Below, piece after piece: positions 1 to 13,000 of a stretch of DNA of 64,000 bases (positions within the stretch are counted from its first letter, which is position 1; each line of letters starts with the position of its first letter). The position numbers and the translations under genes were made by a program. This stretch comes from SP5GCR1 sp965199685 (GTDB taxonomy: Bacteria; Pseudomonadota; Gammaproteobacteria; Poriferisulfidales; Oxydemutatoraceae), in NCBI GenBank assembly GCA_965199685.1, contig OZ241323.1, positions 2,418,001 to 2,482,000 on the forward strand, read 5' to 3'. Below the pieces are notes generated by a model that saw nothing but the letters and a program-made list of their open reading frames with translations, did not search any database and was not told the origin of the DNA.

Positions 1-347
1 TGGGTATATTGATAGATATTGCAACTCGTTTGCCTAGCTTCACTATCCCCAAACATCAAGGTATTTAAGACTGGGGTCACCGTATCTATACCTAACCTAA
101 GATTCAAGATACTTGCAATAAAATTTAGGCCTGAAGGTACGGATTGAGAATAACGAAGGACTCTATCATAGTGCTCAATGGCTTCTTTATGCTTCCCTTG
201 TTTCTGACTCTTAAAACCGGCACGAAATTTGTAAACCATTAATACCAATAAAATAGATATAAACATAACAAACAAACTAAAAATCCCAGCAATCAAGTTA
301 TAAGAAAACTTGTTCCATGAAATAAGCATTTCTGAGATAAATTCCAC
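1..347 (-). CDS. Membrane-anchored protein with a TPR-like segment, 3' end outside window
   Basis: An open frame on the minus strand runs from a GTG at 347 off the left edge of the window (115 codons visible, no stop). A GAGG ribosome-binding-like sequence lies about 10 bases before the GTG; an in-frame ATG at 329 is the alternative start. The N-terminus has one strong hydrophobic segment (about residues 18-40), then a basic stretch and a single TPR-like helix (KEAIEHYDRVLRY). This looks like a protein anchored by one membrane helix with a TPR domain facing the cytoplasm. The family is not recognised. It is divergent from the giant gene that follows. Confidence 0.55.
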   Translation of the reverse strand, partial: MEFISEMLISWNKFSYNLIAGIFSLFVMFISILLVLMVYKFRAGFKSQKQGKHKEAIEHYDRVLRYSQSVPSGLNFIASILNLRLGIDTVTPVLNTLMFGDSEARQTSCNIYQYT

Positions 348-1001
348 GGTATCATCACCTCTTTTTTGACTAACAATTATTCATTTGAGAAGGAGATAAA
401 ATCTACCTAATTTGTTCTACGGCTTCTCTCATTTTTAAGGTTAAAACTTAAATCAGATCTGCATTATAAGTTACCTACTGCGTCTGATACTAATAAAATC
501 TTAAATAAGCTATCTTTAATGCCGACTGGCCATTCGGAAATATTTTCCAGTTATTAGGTCTGAAGACCAAACTAAAACAGTAAGCCTACTTTAATTTTCC
601 CCTTAAATTTAGTATGAAATAGAAGTGTTGATACTTTTGCCTTTTCTCATTTCCATAACCACTCTTTGAAGAGAGATCAATCATAGTATAGCCAGAGCTT
701 ATCTAAGATTACGCAGATATGCTATTATAACCACGCTACAAATACAGAAATCAGCCCGATGTCGGGCGACCCGTGAATATAACACCCGACAGGGAAATAA
801 ACGGGAACACCATGTTCTGTGTTTGTAGCAATCGCCTGACACCTTGTCAGGCACCAATAAATAATATGGAGAAAAATGGGGTCAAAAATAGTAGCTAGTA
901 TTAAAGTCGTGAAATATTTTCTATTATGGCATGAAGCAAATTAGCCTTATAATCCTAATACTTACAGTATAAAATTTTTCGAAGCTAGACATGTAATTTC
1001 C
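348..1001. other. Intergenic region with two hairpins upstream of the giant GLUG gene
   Basis: About 650 bases without a convincing gene. Two GC-rich inverted repeats stand out in AT-rich DNA. One is GCCCGATGTCGGGC near 753, with a further partner (CCCGACA) near 785. The other is a perfect 8-bp stem with a CCT loop at 834-852. Neither is followed by a T run, so they do not look like intrinsic terminators. They could be the folded leader of the downstream gene or a small structured RNA; nothing identifies them further. Confidence 0.35.
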
Positions 1002-4000
1002 ATGAAAACCCTCTTGATTATCCTATTTGGACTATTCAGTACAAATCTAGTTGCTCAAACTAATACCACCGTAGACACTGATGGCAACGGGCTGATAGAA
1101 ATCAACAATTTGGAAATGTTAAATGCAATCCGCTTTCAGCTGGACAGTACGAGTTATAAGGCAACCGCCGAGGCAACGACAGGGATTACCAGGGGTTGCC
1201 CTGATGATAGATGCATAGGCTATGAATTGACGAGAAAATTAGACTTTAACGATGACGATAGCTATAGTTCAACAGCCAACAGGATTGTATGGACTACAGG
1301 AGAGGGTTGGCAGCCGATTGGGGCTTCTCTCTCTAACTCTTTTACCGGGAAGTTTGAAGGCAATGGTTTTACGATTTCTAATCTTACGATTAACAGAAGT
1401 CGCACTAATGGAGTAGGCTTGTTTGGTTATACGGGAAGTGGTGCTGAAATTGCTAATGTTGGTTTGCTAAATGTAGATATAACGGAAACTTCTTTCGGTG
1501 TAGGCAGTTTAGTCGGTCAGAATAGTGGTGCCATCATGAACAGCTATGCGATGGGGTCTGTCAGAGGGTCTTTCAGTGTGGGCGGTTTAGTCGGTAGAAA
1601 CAATGGCACCATCATGAACAGCTATGCGCTGGGATCTGTCAGAGGGTCTTCGCTCTATTATTCTGAAGTAGGTGGCTTAGTCGGTATAAACAGCGGCACC
1701 ATCACGAACAGCTATGCAACGGGTTCTGTCACAGGGTTCTCCCCTATAGGCGGTTTAATCGGTATAAATTTCTCTGACGGCACTATCACGAACAGCTATG
1801 CAACGGGTTCTGTCATAGGGTTCTCTTCTAGAGTAGGCGGTTTAGTCGGTATAAACAGCGGCACCATCACGAACAGCTATTGGGATGTAGATGCTAGTGG
1901 AATACAGACAAGTGCTGATGGCACGAGTAAAACTACGGTGGCATTGCAATCACCAACAACGTCAACCGGGATATATAATAGCTGGAGTAATGATAATTGG
2001 GATTTCGGCACTAGTGGACAGTACCCAGTTCTAAAATATGCAGACAATCCTAACACGGATAGTAGCGAATGTCGTAGGGCAGACACCATCACAAAAGTAC
2101 CCACTTGTGGCAGCTTGTTGTCGCCTACACTGAGATATGGCTTGAGTGAATTGCAATTAGTGCAAGGCTATCTGTCGCCCGATTTTGATGTGGTAGTGCC
2201 GAGCTATAGAGGAACAGTGGTTAGTAGTGCCAGCACAATACAATTTATGCCGACAGCAATCAATCCCAATGCGAAGATTTATATTACGGCTCATGAAGAA
2301 GCTAGGGGTATGGCTATAGATAGTGGTGATGAAAGTAGCATAATTTCGTTAAACGCCAATGGTATAACCACAATCACAATTGCAGTTGAGAACGGAGGAG
2401 AAACCACCCAGACCGTTGTTTATACAATCTATCTTAATTATTATGAGTTTAACGAAGATGTTGATAGGGATGATGATGGTTTGATAGAGATTAACGATTT
2501 AGAGGAATTGAACGCAATACGTTATCAACTAGACGGGGCTGGCTATAGAGAGAGCAAGAAGGCACCTAAGATTGTAATAGGTTGCCCTAATAACATATGC
2601 AAGGGCTATGAATTGACGGGGAACTTAGACTTTAACGAAGATGACAGCTATAGCTTAACAGCTAACAGGATTATATGGACTATGGGAGCAGGTTGGCAGC
2701 CGATTGGAGACTCTTCCTCTAACCTTTTCACAGGGCAGTTTGAAGGCAACGGCTATACCATCTCTAATCTTAGGATTGACAAAAGTAGCGCGAGAGGAAT
2801 AGGCTTGTTTGGTTATACGGGAAGTGGATCTGAAATTGCTAATGTTGGTTTGCTAAATATAGATATTGCAGGAGATAATGATGTAGGTAGTTTAGTCGGT
2901 AGTAATAATGGCACTATCACGAACGGCTATGCGATGGGATCTGTTTCAGGAAATGATGGTGTAGGTGGTTTAGTCGGTAGTAATAATGGTACCATCACAA
3001 ACAGCTATGCGATGGGCTCTGTTTCAGGAAATGATGGTGTAGGCGGTTTAGCCGGTGGTAATAGTGGCACCATCACGAACAGCTATGCGATGGGCTCTGT
3101 TTCAGGAGATAATTATATAGGCGGTTTAGTCGGTTGGAATTCCAGCGGAGGTAGTATCACAAACAGCTATGCGATGGGTTCTGTTATAGGAAGTGATAAT
3201 AATGTAGTAGGTGGTTTAGTTGGTGATAATAGTGGCACTATCACGAACAGCTATTGGGATATAAATACCAGCGGAATAGCGGTAAGTGACGGTGGCACAA
3301 GGCAAACTACGGAAGAACTGCAATCGCCAACAACAGCAACCGGGATATATAGTAGCTGGAGTACCGATGACTGGGATTTCGGTACTAGCATCCAATACCC
3401 GATCCTAAAATATACAGATAGCGATATTTTGTTGCCAGGTCAAGGAATAGGCCTGAGAGATTTAGAAGTGTTGACATCCAGTGTGGGTTTGAGTCCGGTT
3501 TTCGGAGCTTCAACCACCCGCTATGTTATAAATTTTGTTGCTGAGACGAGCGAAATCAACCTGCGGCTGAAAGCCTATAATGCCGATGCGACGATTAAAG
3601 TAGTCAGGCGAGGCGAGGATGCCGATTATTTTGAAAACAAAGGCAACGATGAGCAAAGCGAGCCTATTCCTATAGACAGAAACACTGCATTAGTCATCAC
3701 GGTCACCGAAGCCGATGCCAGAAACACTATTTATACGATCAGCACTCAAGAGTTAGAAGTGCCGGATATCACGTCATCCGAGAACGGTGTTATGGATACT
3801 GATGGCATGGTAAATGAAGGCAACCGCATTACTCTAGGTGCCAACATCAGTGGCAGTGATGGCAACCATCGTTATGGATGGACACAGATACAAGGTAAAC
3901 CGCTGACGCTATTTGGTTCAAATACTGCCTCACCAAGTTTTACGATACCCACCGACTATATAGCATCTACCATTTCTACGAGTACCGATATTGTAGTTCA

Positions 4001-7000
4001 ATTAACGCTAGAGTATAGTCGGTTTAACCTTGTGTTTGTGTCAAGCAAAACGCTAACCATCATAAAGGTAAATAACGAGACACCTAGATTAAATTCAGGA
4101 TTAACGGTGGACGGTTTCACACTGAGTTTTAATGACACACGGATTACAGACTCGGACGGTAGCGGCACTGCTTCTGGCTATCAATGGCAGAGGCGAGACA
4201 TCAATATGGATGGTTGGGTAGATATTGATTTTGCGACGACTACAGGCTATTCGGTGCCGAGAGACGACCCGGATGACAGACTCTATCGTGTGCGAGTGAC
4301 TTATACCGATTCGCAAGGCTACGATGTCACCAAGAACGTGGTAGCTATCGGATTTAGAAAAGACGTTGATATAGACAATGATGGTCTGATAGAAATTAAC
4401 GATTTAGAAACCTTAAATGCAATCCGCTTTCAACTGGTCGGTAGTCATTTGCAGCTAAGTAGCAGCGCAACACCCATTGACAATGGCTGTCAACCTGACG
4501 GCTGTAAGGGATATGAGTTAACCCGAAACTTAGATTTTAACGACGATGACAGTTATAGTTCAACAGCCAACAGAATTATATGGACTACAGGAGAGGGTTG
4601 GCAGCCGATTGGGGATTCCTCTAATCCTTTCGCTGGACAGTTTGAAGGCAATGGTTTTACGATTTCTAATCTTACGATTAACAGAGATCGCACGAATGGA
4701 GTAGGCTTGTTTGGTTATACTGGAAGTGGTGGTGCTGAAATTGCTAATATTGGTTTGCTAAACGTAGATATTAGAGGGAACTATGATGTAGGCAGTTTAG
4801 TCGGTAGGAATGATGATAGCAACATCACGAACAGCTATGCGACGAGTTCTGTTATAGGAAGAGGTAGGCGTATTGGTGGTTTAGTTGGTTATCATTGGTT
4901 TAGTTCCATCACGAACAGCTATGCGACTGGATCTGTTTCAGGGGTTGGTAGTCAGATGGGCGGGTTAGTCGGTTCAAACTTCAGCGGTGCCATCACGAAC
5001 AGCTATGCGACGAGTTCTGTTATAGGAAGAGGTGGGCGTATTGGCAGTTTAGTTGGTTATAATGATGGAGGCAGCATCACGAACAGTTATGCTACAGGGC
5101 ATGTTTCAGGAGATGATGATGTGGGCGGTTTAGTTGGTGAGAATCTGCGTAGTTTCATCAGTAGTTCCATCACGAACAGCTACTGGGATATAAATACCAG
5201 CGGAATAACGGTAAGTGACGGTGGTACAAGGCAAACTACAGAAGAACTGCAATCGCCAACAACGGCAACTGGAATATATAGTAGCTGGGGCAATGATGAT
5301 TGGGATTTTGGTACTAGTAGCCAATACCCAATCCTACAATATACGGATAGCAATACTCTGCTGTCGGGTCAAGGAGTGGGTCTCAGAGACTTAGAGGTGT
5401 TGACATCTGGTGCAGGGTTGAGTCCAACTTTCGGAGCCTCAACCACCCATTATGTTATAAATTTTGTTGCTGAGACGAGCTACATAAACTTGCAGTTGAG
5501 AGCCTATAATGCCGATGCGACAATTAGAGTAGTCAGACGAGGTGAGAATCTCGATTACTTTGAAAACAGAGGCAGCGATGGAGAGAGCGAACCTATCCCT
5601 ATAGACGAAGACACCGTGCTAGTCATCACTGTTACTGAGGCCGCCCCATCTACCGACACTAATACTTATACTATTAGCACTCAAGAGTTAGAAATATCAG
5701 ATATTGCAGAAATATTGAGTATCACGGTATCCGGGAACGGTGTTATGGATACCGATGACATGGTGAATGAAGGCAGCCGCATTACTCTAGGTGCCGACAT
5801 CATTGGTGGTGGAAACTATCGTTATGAGTGGACACAAATACAAGGTAAACCACTGACGCTATTGGGTTCAAATACCGCCTCGCCGAGTTTTACGATACCC
5901 ACTGACTATATAGCATCTGTCATTTCTACGAGTACCGATATTGTAGTTCAATTAACGCTAGAGTATGGTCAATTTAACCTTGTGTCTGTGTTAAGCAAAA
6001 CGATAACCATCATAAAGGTAAATAACGAGACACCTAGATTGGACTCAGGATTAACGGTGAACGGACTCACGCTGAGTTTTGACGACACACGCATTACAGA
6101 CTTGGATGGCAGCGGCACTGCTTCCGCATATCAATGGCAGAGGCGAGACATTAATATGGATAGTTGGGTAGATATTGATTTTGCGACGACTACAGGCTAT
6201 TCGGTGCCGAGAGACGATTTGGATGATAGACGTTATCGTGTGCGAGTGACTTATACCGATTTGCAAGGCTACGATGTCACCAAGAATGTGGTAGCTATCG
6301 GATTTAGAAAAGACGTTGATGTAGACGATGATGGTCTGATAGAGATTTATTATTTAGAGCAATTGGATGCGATACGCTATGCTTTAGATGGTTCAGGCTA
6401 TATAACCAATGCAATGGCAACGACTAACACACTAGGTTGCCCTAATGGTGGTTGCAGTGGTTACGAGCTAATGCGAGATTTGGATTTTATGAACGATGAC
6501 AGCTATAGTTCAACAGCTAACAGGATTACATGGACTACGGGATCAGGTTGGCAGCCGATTGGGGATTCCTCTAGCCCTTTCACTGGGCAGTTTGAAGGCA
6601 ATGGTTTTACGATTTCTAATCTTACGATCAACAGAGGTCGCACCAATGGAGTAGGCTTGTTTGGTTATACGGGAAGTGGTGCTGAAATTGCTAATGTTGG
6701 TTTGCTAAATGTAGATATAACTGGAACTTCTTCCAATGTAGGTGGTTTAGTTGGTGTAAATGGAGGCATCATCACGAACAGCTTTGCGACGGGTTCTATA
6801 TCAGGGGATTCCAATGTGGGCGGTTTGGTCGGTGGTAATAGTGGCACCATCACGAACAGCTATGCGACAGGGCATATTTCAGGAGATAAAGATGTCGGCA
6901 GTTTAGCTGGCGGTAATAGTGGCACCATCACGAATAGCTATGCGACGGGCTCTGTCAGAGGGACTCTTTTTGGTGTAGGCGGTTTAGCCGGTGGCAATAG

Positions 7001-10000
7001 TGGCACCATCACGAATAGCTATGCGACGGGCTCTGTCAGAGGGACTTCTCTCTCTGCTTCTGATTTAGGTGGTTTAGTCGGTAGTAATAGTGGCACCATC
7101 ACAAACAGCTATTGGGATATAGATACCAGTGGAATACAGACAAGTGCTGATGGCACGAGTAAAACTACGGTGGCATTGCAATCACCAACAACGGCAACCG
7201 GGATATATAGTAGCTGGGGTGGTGATAATTGGGATTTTGGCACTAGTAGCCAATACCCGATCCTTAGATATACCGACAATCCTAACACGGATAGTAGCGA
7301 ATGTCGTAGGGCAGGCACCACCAAAACTGATTTACCTGTCTGTGGCAGTTTGTTGTTGCCTACACTGAGATATGGCTTGAGTGAGTTGCAATTAGTGAAC
7401 GGCAATCTGTCGCCTGATTTTGATGTCGTAGTGCCAAACTATGGAGGAACAGTAGTTAATAGTACAAGCACGATACAGTTCAGACCAACAGCAATCAATT
7501 CCGATGCCAAGGTTTATATTACAGCTAATGAAGAGACCAGAGGTATAGCCATAGATAGCGGTGGTGAAAGCGGCAGGATATCGTTAAACACGAGCGAGAT
7601 AAATAGAATCACAATTGAGGTTGAGAATAGTGGTGAAACAACGCAGGCCGTTATTTATACTTTGTATCTTAACTATTATGAGTTTATCGGAGATGTTGAT
7701 AGAGATGATGACGGTTTGATAGAGATTGATGATTTAGAGGGATTGAATGCGATGCGCTATCAACTGGACGGGGCAGGCTATAGAGAGCGCGAAACGGCTC
7801 CTAAGGTTGCAGTAGGTTGTCCTAATAACAGATGCGAAGGCTATGAATTGATGAGAAACTTAGACTTCAACGACAGTGACAGCTATAGTTCCACGATTAT
7901 ATATACTACGGAAGCAGGCTGGCAGCCGATTGGGGATTTCTCTAACATTTTCACCAGTCAGTTTGAAGGTAACGGCTATACCATCTCTAATCTTACGATT
8001 AACAGAAGTAGCGCAAGAGGAATAGGCTTGTTTGGTTATACGGGAAGTGGATCTAAAATTGCCAATGTTGGTTTACTAAACATAGATATTACAGGAGATA
8101 ATGATGTAGGCAGTTTAGTCGGTAGTAATAATGGCACTATCACGAACAGCTATGCAACGGGTGCTGTTTCAGGAGATAATGATGTAGGCAGTTTAGTCGG
8201 TAGTAATAATGGCACTATCACGAACAGCTATGCAACGGGTGCTGTTTCAGGAGATAATGATATAGGTGGGTTAGTCGGTAGTAATAACAGCACTATTGCA
8301 AATAGCTATGCGACGGGGACTGTTTCAGGAGATAATGATATAGGCGGGTTAGTCGGGAGTACTAATGGCACTATCACGAACAGCTATTGGGATGTAGATG
8401 TTAGTGGAATACAGACAAGTGCTGGTGGTACGAGTAAAACTACAGTGGAACTGCAATCACCCACTGCACCAGGAAGTGCTTCAAATGAGCTTTATTACAA
8501 CTGGAGTAGTGATGACTGGGATTTCGGTACTAGCATCCAATACCCGATCCTCAAACATGCAGATAGAGATGTTCTGCTGTCGGGTCAAGGAGTAGGTCTA
8601 AGAGATTTAGAGATGTTAACATCTGGTGCAGGGTTGAGTCCGACTTTCGGAGCCTCAACCACCCGCTATGTTATAAATTTTATTGCTGAGACGAGCGACA
8701 TTAACCTGAAGTTGAGGGCTTATAATGCCGATGCGATTATTGAAGTAATCAGACGAGGTGAGGGGCGCAATTATTTTGAAAACAAAGGTATTGATGGGCA
8801 AAGTGAGCCTATTTCTATAGACAGAAACACTGAATTAGTCATCACGGTCACCGAAGCCAATGCTGGCACAACTATTTATACGATTAGCACTCAAGCGTTA
8901 GAAATGCCTGATATTGCAGAAATATCAGGTATTACATTATCCAAGAACGGTGTTATGGATACTGATGACACGGTGAACGAAGGCAGTCGCATTACTCTAG
9001 GTGCCAACATCAATGGTGGTGGAAACTATCGTTATGAGTGGACACAAATACAAGGTGAACCGCTGACGCTAGTGGGTTCAAATACCGCCTCGCCGAGTTT
9101 TACGATACCCACTGACTATATAGCATCCACCACTTCTACGAGTACTGATATTGTAGTTCAACTAACGCTAGAGTATGGTCAGTTTAACCTTGTATCTATG
9201 TCAAGCAAAACGATAACCATCATAAAGGTAAATAACGAGACACCTAGATTAGATGCAGGATTTACGGTGAACGGTCTTACGCTGAGTTTTGACGACACAC
9301 GCGTCACAGACTCGGACGGCAACGGCACTGCTTCCGCATATCAATGGCAGAGGCAAGACATCAATATGGATAGTTGGGTAGATATTGATTCTGAGACGAC
9401 TAAAGATTATGCGGTACCGAGATACGACCCGCATGGCAGGCTCTATCGTGTGCGGGTGACTTATACTGATGCACAAGGCTATGGTGTCACTGAGAATGTA
9501 GGGGGATTTAGAAAAGACGTTGATATAGACAATGATGGTCTGATAGAGATTAACGATTTAGAAGCCTTAAATGCAATCCGCTTTCAGCTGGACGGCACTA
9601 GTTATAGGGCAACTGACGGAGTGACGGGGATCACTGATGGCTGTCCTAATGACAGATGCAGAGGCTATGAATTGGCAAGAAACTTAGACTTTGACGATGA
9701 TGATAGCTATAGCTCAACAACCAACAGGGTTGTCTGGACTACAGGGGAAGGTTGGGAACCCATTGGACGTTATGTAGGTTCCAATAACGCTAACAACGAT
9801 CCTTTTATCGCAGTTTTTGAAGGTAACGATTACATTATCTCCAATCTAATGATTAATAGACCTGCAACCAATGATGCAGGTTTGTTCGGTTATATAAGTG
9901 ACCAATCTACAATCCTTAATACTGGTCTACTTAATATAGAGGTGCGCGGAAATATCAGTGTAGGCGGTTTAGTTGGTCGCTCTAGTGGAAGCATCACGAA

Positions 10001-13000
10001 TAGCTATGCGACGGGTTCTGTTACAGGGGGTAGTAACCAAGTAGGCGGTTTAGTTGGTGTTCTTTCTAGTGGAAGCATCACGGACAGCTATGCGACAGGT
10101 TCTGTTACAGGGAATGGTGGTCGTGTAGGCGGTTTAATTGGTTTTAACTACTCTAGAGGCACTATCACGAACAGCTATGCGACGGGTTCTGTTACGGGAA
10201 GTGGTAGCGACGTAGGCGGTTTAGTTGGTAGGGGTGGCTTTGTTAGCATTACGAACAGCTACGCAACGGGTTCTGTTACAGGGAGTGGTGATAGTATAGG
10301 CGGTTTAGTTGGTTTTTTTTCTCATGAGGGTGCCATCACGAACAGCTATGCGACGGGTTCTGTTAGAGGGTATGATGATAATGTAGGCGGTTTAGTGGGT
10401 GTTCTTTCTAGTGGAAGCATTGCGAACAGCTATGCAACGGGTTCTGTTACGGGGAGTAAGAATAACGTAGGCGGTTTAGTTGGTTATTATCTGCATAGTT
10501 CCATCAACAATAGCTATGCGACAGGTTCTGTCATAGGGAATGGTAGTAATGTAGGCGGTTTAGTTGGTTATAATCTGGATAGTGATCCCATCACGAACAG
10601 CTACTGGGATATAAATACTAGTGGAATAGAGACAGGTGCTAATGGTCAGGGTAAGACCACGGAAGAGCTGCAAGAACCCACAACAACAACTGGAATATAT
10701 AGTAGCTGGAGTACCGAGGTATGGGATTTTGGCACAACCAAGCAATACCCTGTGCTTAAATATAGTGACGGTACGTTGATACCCAATCAGCCTAGAGAGC
10801 AATCTGATTTATCACAAAGGCTAAGCGTAGAGGTTGCCGGTGTGCCGACAAGTGATTTAAATGAAGGTGAGCGTATCACGCTTACGGCATTGCCCTCAAG
10901 CAATGCGAGCAACATTCTGTTGAGTTATCGTTGGGAGCAAATATCAGGCGAAGTTCTACCGATAGACTCTACAACCCTGAACATGATAACGCTTGAAGTT
11001 CCGGAAGATTATGTAGCTGTTGATGCAAACACCGTCAATTTAACGATCATACTGGATGTATTTAGTGATGTGGGCAATATTGTACAACCAGTATCAATTA
11101 CCATTGCCAAACGCAACAACGGCAAGATTGCGGCATTAAGCCCCCCAACAAGCCCGGACGAGGGAGATCTTATTGCCCCGGCTATAGATTTAAGTGGTGA
11201 CCCTGACGGCAGTGTTAGCAATATCAACTATCAATGGCAAAGCAGAGAAAGTACCCGAACCGCATGGGTGAATGTGCAAACTATGTCAGACACACCAGAG
11301 ACATACCCCATACCTAATGGAATAAGAGACGGAACGCAATATCGCGTGGTAGTAAGTTATACTGATGGACAAGGCTATAGCGAAGAAGTTATCTCACAAG
11401 TCATAGTCTATCAGAGAATATATTCTCCTGCAGAAGTAGCAAATCTAACATCTTGTGGCACCACAGACATAGACCAAAACGACGATGGTCTGATAGAGAT
11501 ATGTAATTTGGAAGGTATTAACGCAATCCGTTATCAGATGGATGGCACAGGCTATAAAGTAAGCGGATTGGTAACGAAGATTACCGCAGGTTGCCCTGCT
11601 ACCGGCTGCAAAGGCTATGAGCTAACCAGAGATTTAGACTTTGACGATGACGACAGCTATAACTCAACAGCTAACAGGATTGTCTGGACTACCGGGGAAG
11701 GTTGGGAACCCATTGGACGTTATGTAGGTTCCAATAACGCTAACAACGATCCTTTTATAGCAGTCCTTGAAGGTAATGATTACACTATCTCCAATCTAAT
11801 GATTAATAGAGCTGCAACCGATGATGTAGGTTTGTTCAGTTATATAAGTGACCAATCTAAAATCCGTAATATTGGTCTACTTAATGTAGAGGTGAGCGGG
11901 AATATCAGGGTAGGCGGTTTAGTCGGTCGCTCTAATGGAAACATCACGAACAACTATGCGACAGGTTCCGTTATGGGGATTGATCATTCTGTCGGCGGTT
12001 TAGTTGGTTATAGTGAAGGTGGCATCACGGACAGCTATGCGATGGGTTCCGTTAGTGGTGGTAGTGGCGGCGGTTTAGTGGGTAGCTCTAGTGGAAGCAT
12101 CACGGACAGCTACGCGACGGGTTCCGTTAGTGTTAGTGGCAACGGCGGCGGTTTAGTGGGAGGATCATCTAGAGGAAACATCACGAACAGCTTTGCGACA
12201 GGTTCTGTTACAGGGGGAGGTGGTGTAGGTGGTTTAGTCGGTAGTGGTAGCTTTGGTAGCATCACGAACAGCTTTGCGACAGGTTCTGTTACAGGGAGTG
12301 GTGAAGATGTAGGTGGTTTAGTCGGTAGTTTTTCTAGTGGTAGCATCACGAACAGCTTTGCGACGGGTTCTGTTAGAGGGTATGATATTTATGTAGGCGG
12401 TTTAGTGGGTGTTCTTTCTAGTGGAAGCATTACGAACAGCTACGCAACGGGTTCTGTTACAGGAAGTAGTGATAATGTAGGTGGTTTAGTTGGTTATTAT
12501 CTAGGCAATTCCATCACGAACAGCTACGCTACGGGTTCTGTTGCAGGGAGTGGTAGTAATGTAGGCGGTTTGGTTGGTTATAATCTAAGTAGGGGTAGTC
12601 CCATCACGAACAGCTACTGGGATATAAATACCAGCGGAATAACGGTAAGTGACGGTGGCACAAGGCGAACTACGGAAGAACTGCAAGAACCCACAACGAC
12701 AACTGGGATATATAGAAGCTGGGATAGTGATAATTGGGATTTTGGCACTAGCATCCAATACCCAATCCTAAAATATACGGATAGCAATACTCTGCTGCCG
12801 AACCAGGGTATTGGTTTGAGAGATTTAGAATTGTTAACCTTCGGTCCAACATTAAGCCCTATTTTCGGAGCTTCAACCACCCATTATGTTATAAGTTTTC
12901 CTGCTGTAACAAGCAGAATCAACCTGCAGTTGAGGGCCTATAATGCCGATGCAACGATCAAAGTAGTCAACCGAGGGGAGCAGCGCGATTATTTTGAAAA

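Noticed and set aside
5130..10600. Regularly spaced repeats that might suggest a CRISPR array
   Set aside because: Repeat spacing is variable, the reading frame is continuous, and the repeats encode GLUG motifs; there are no constant-length spacers or cas genes.
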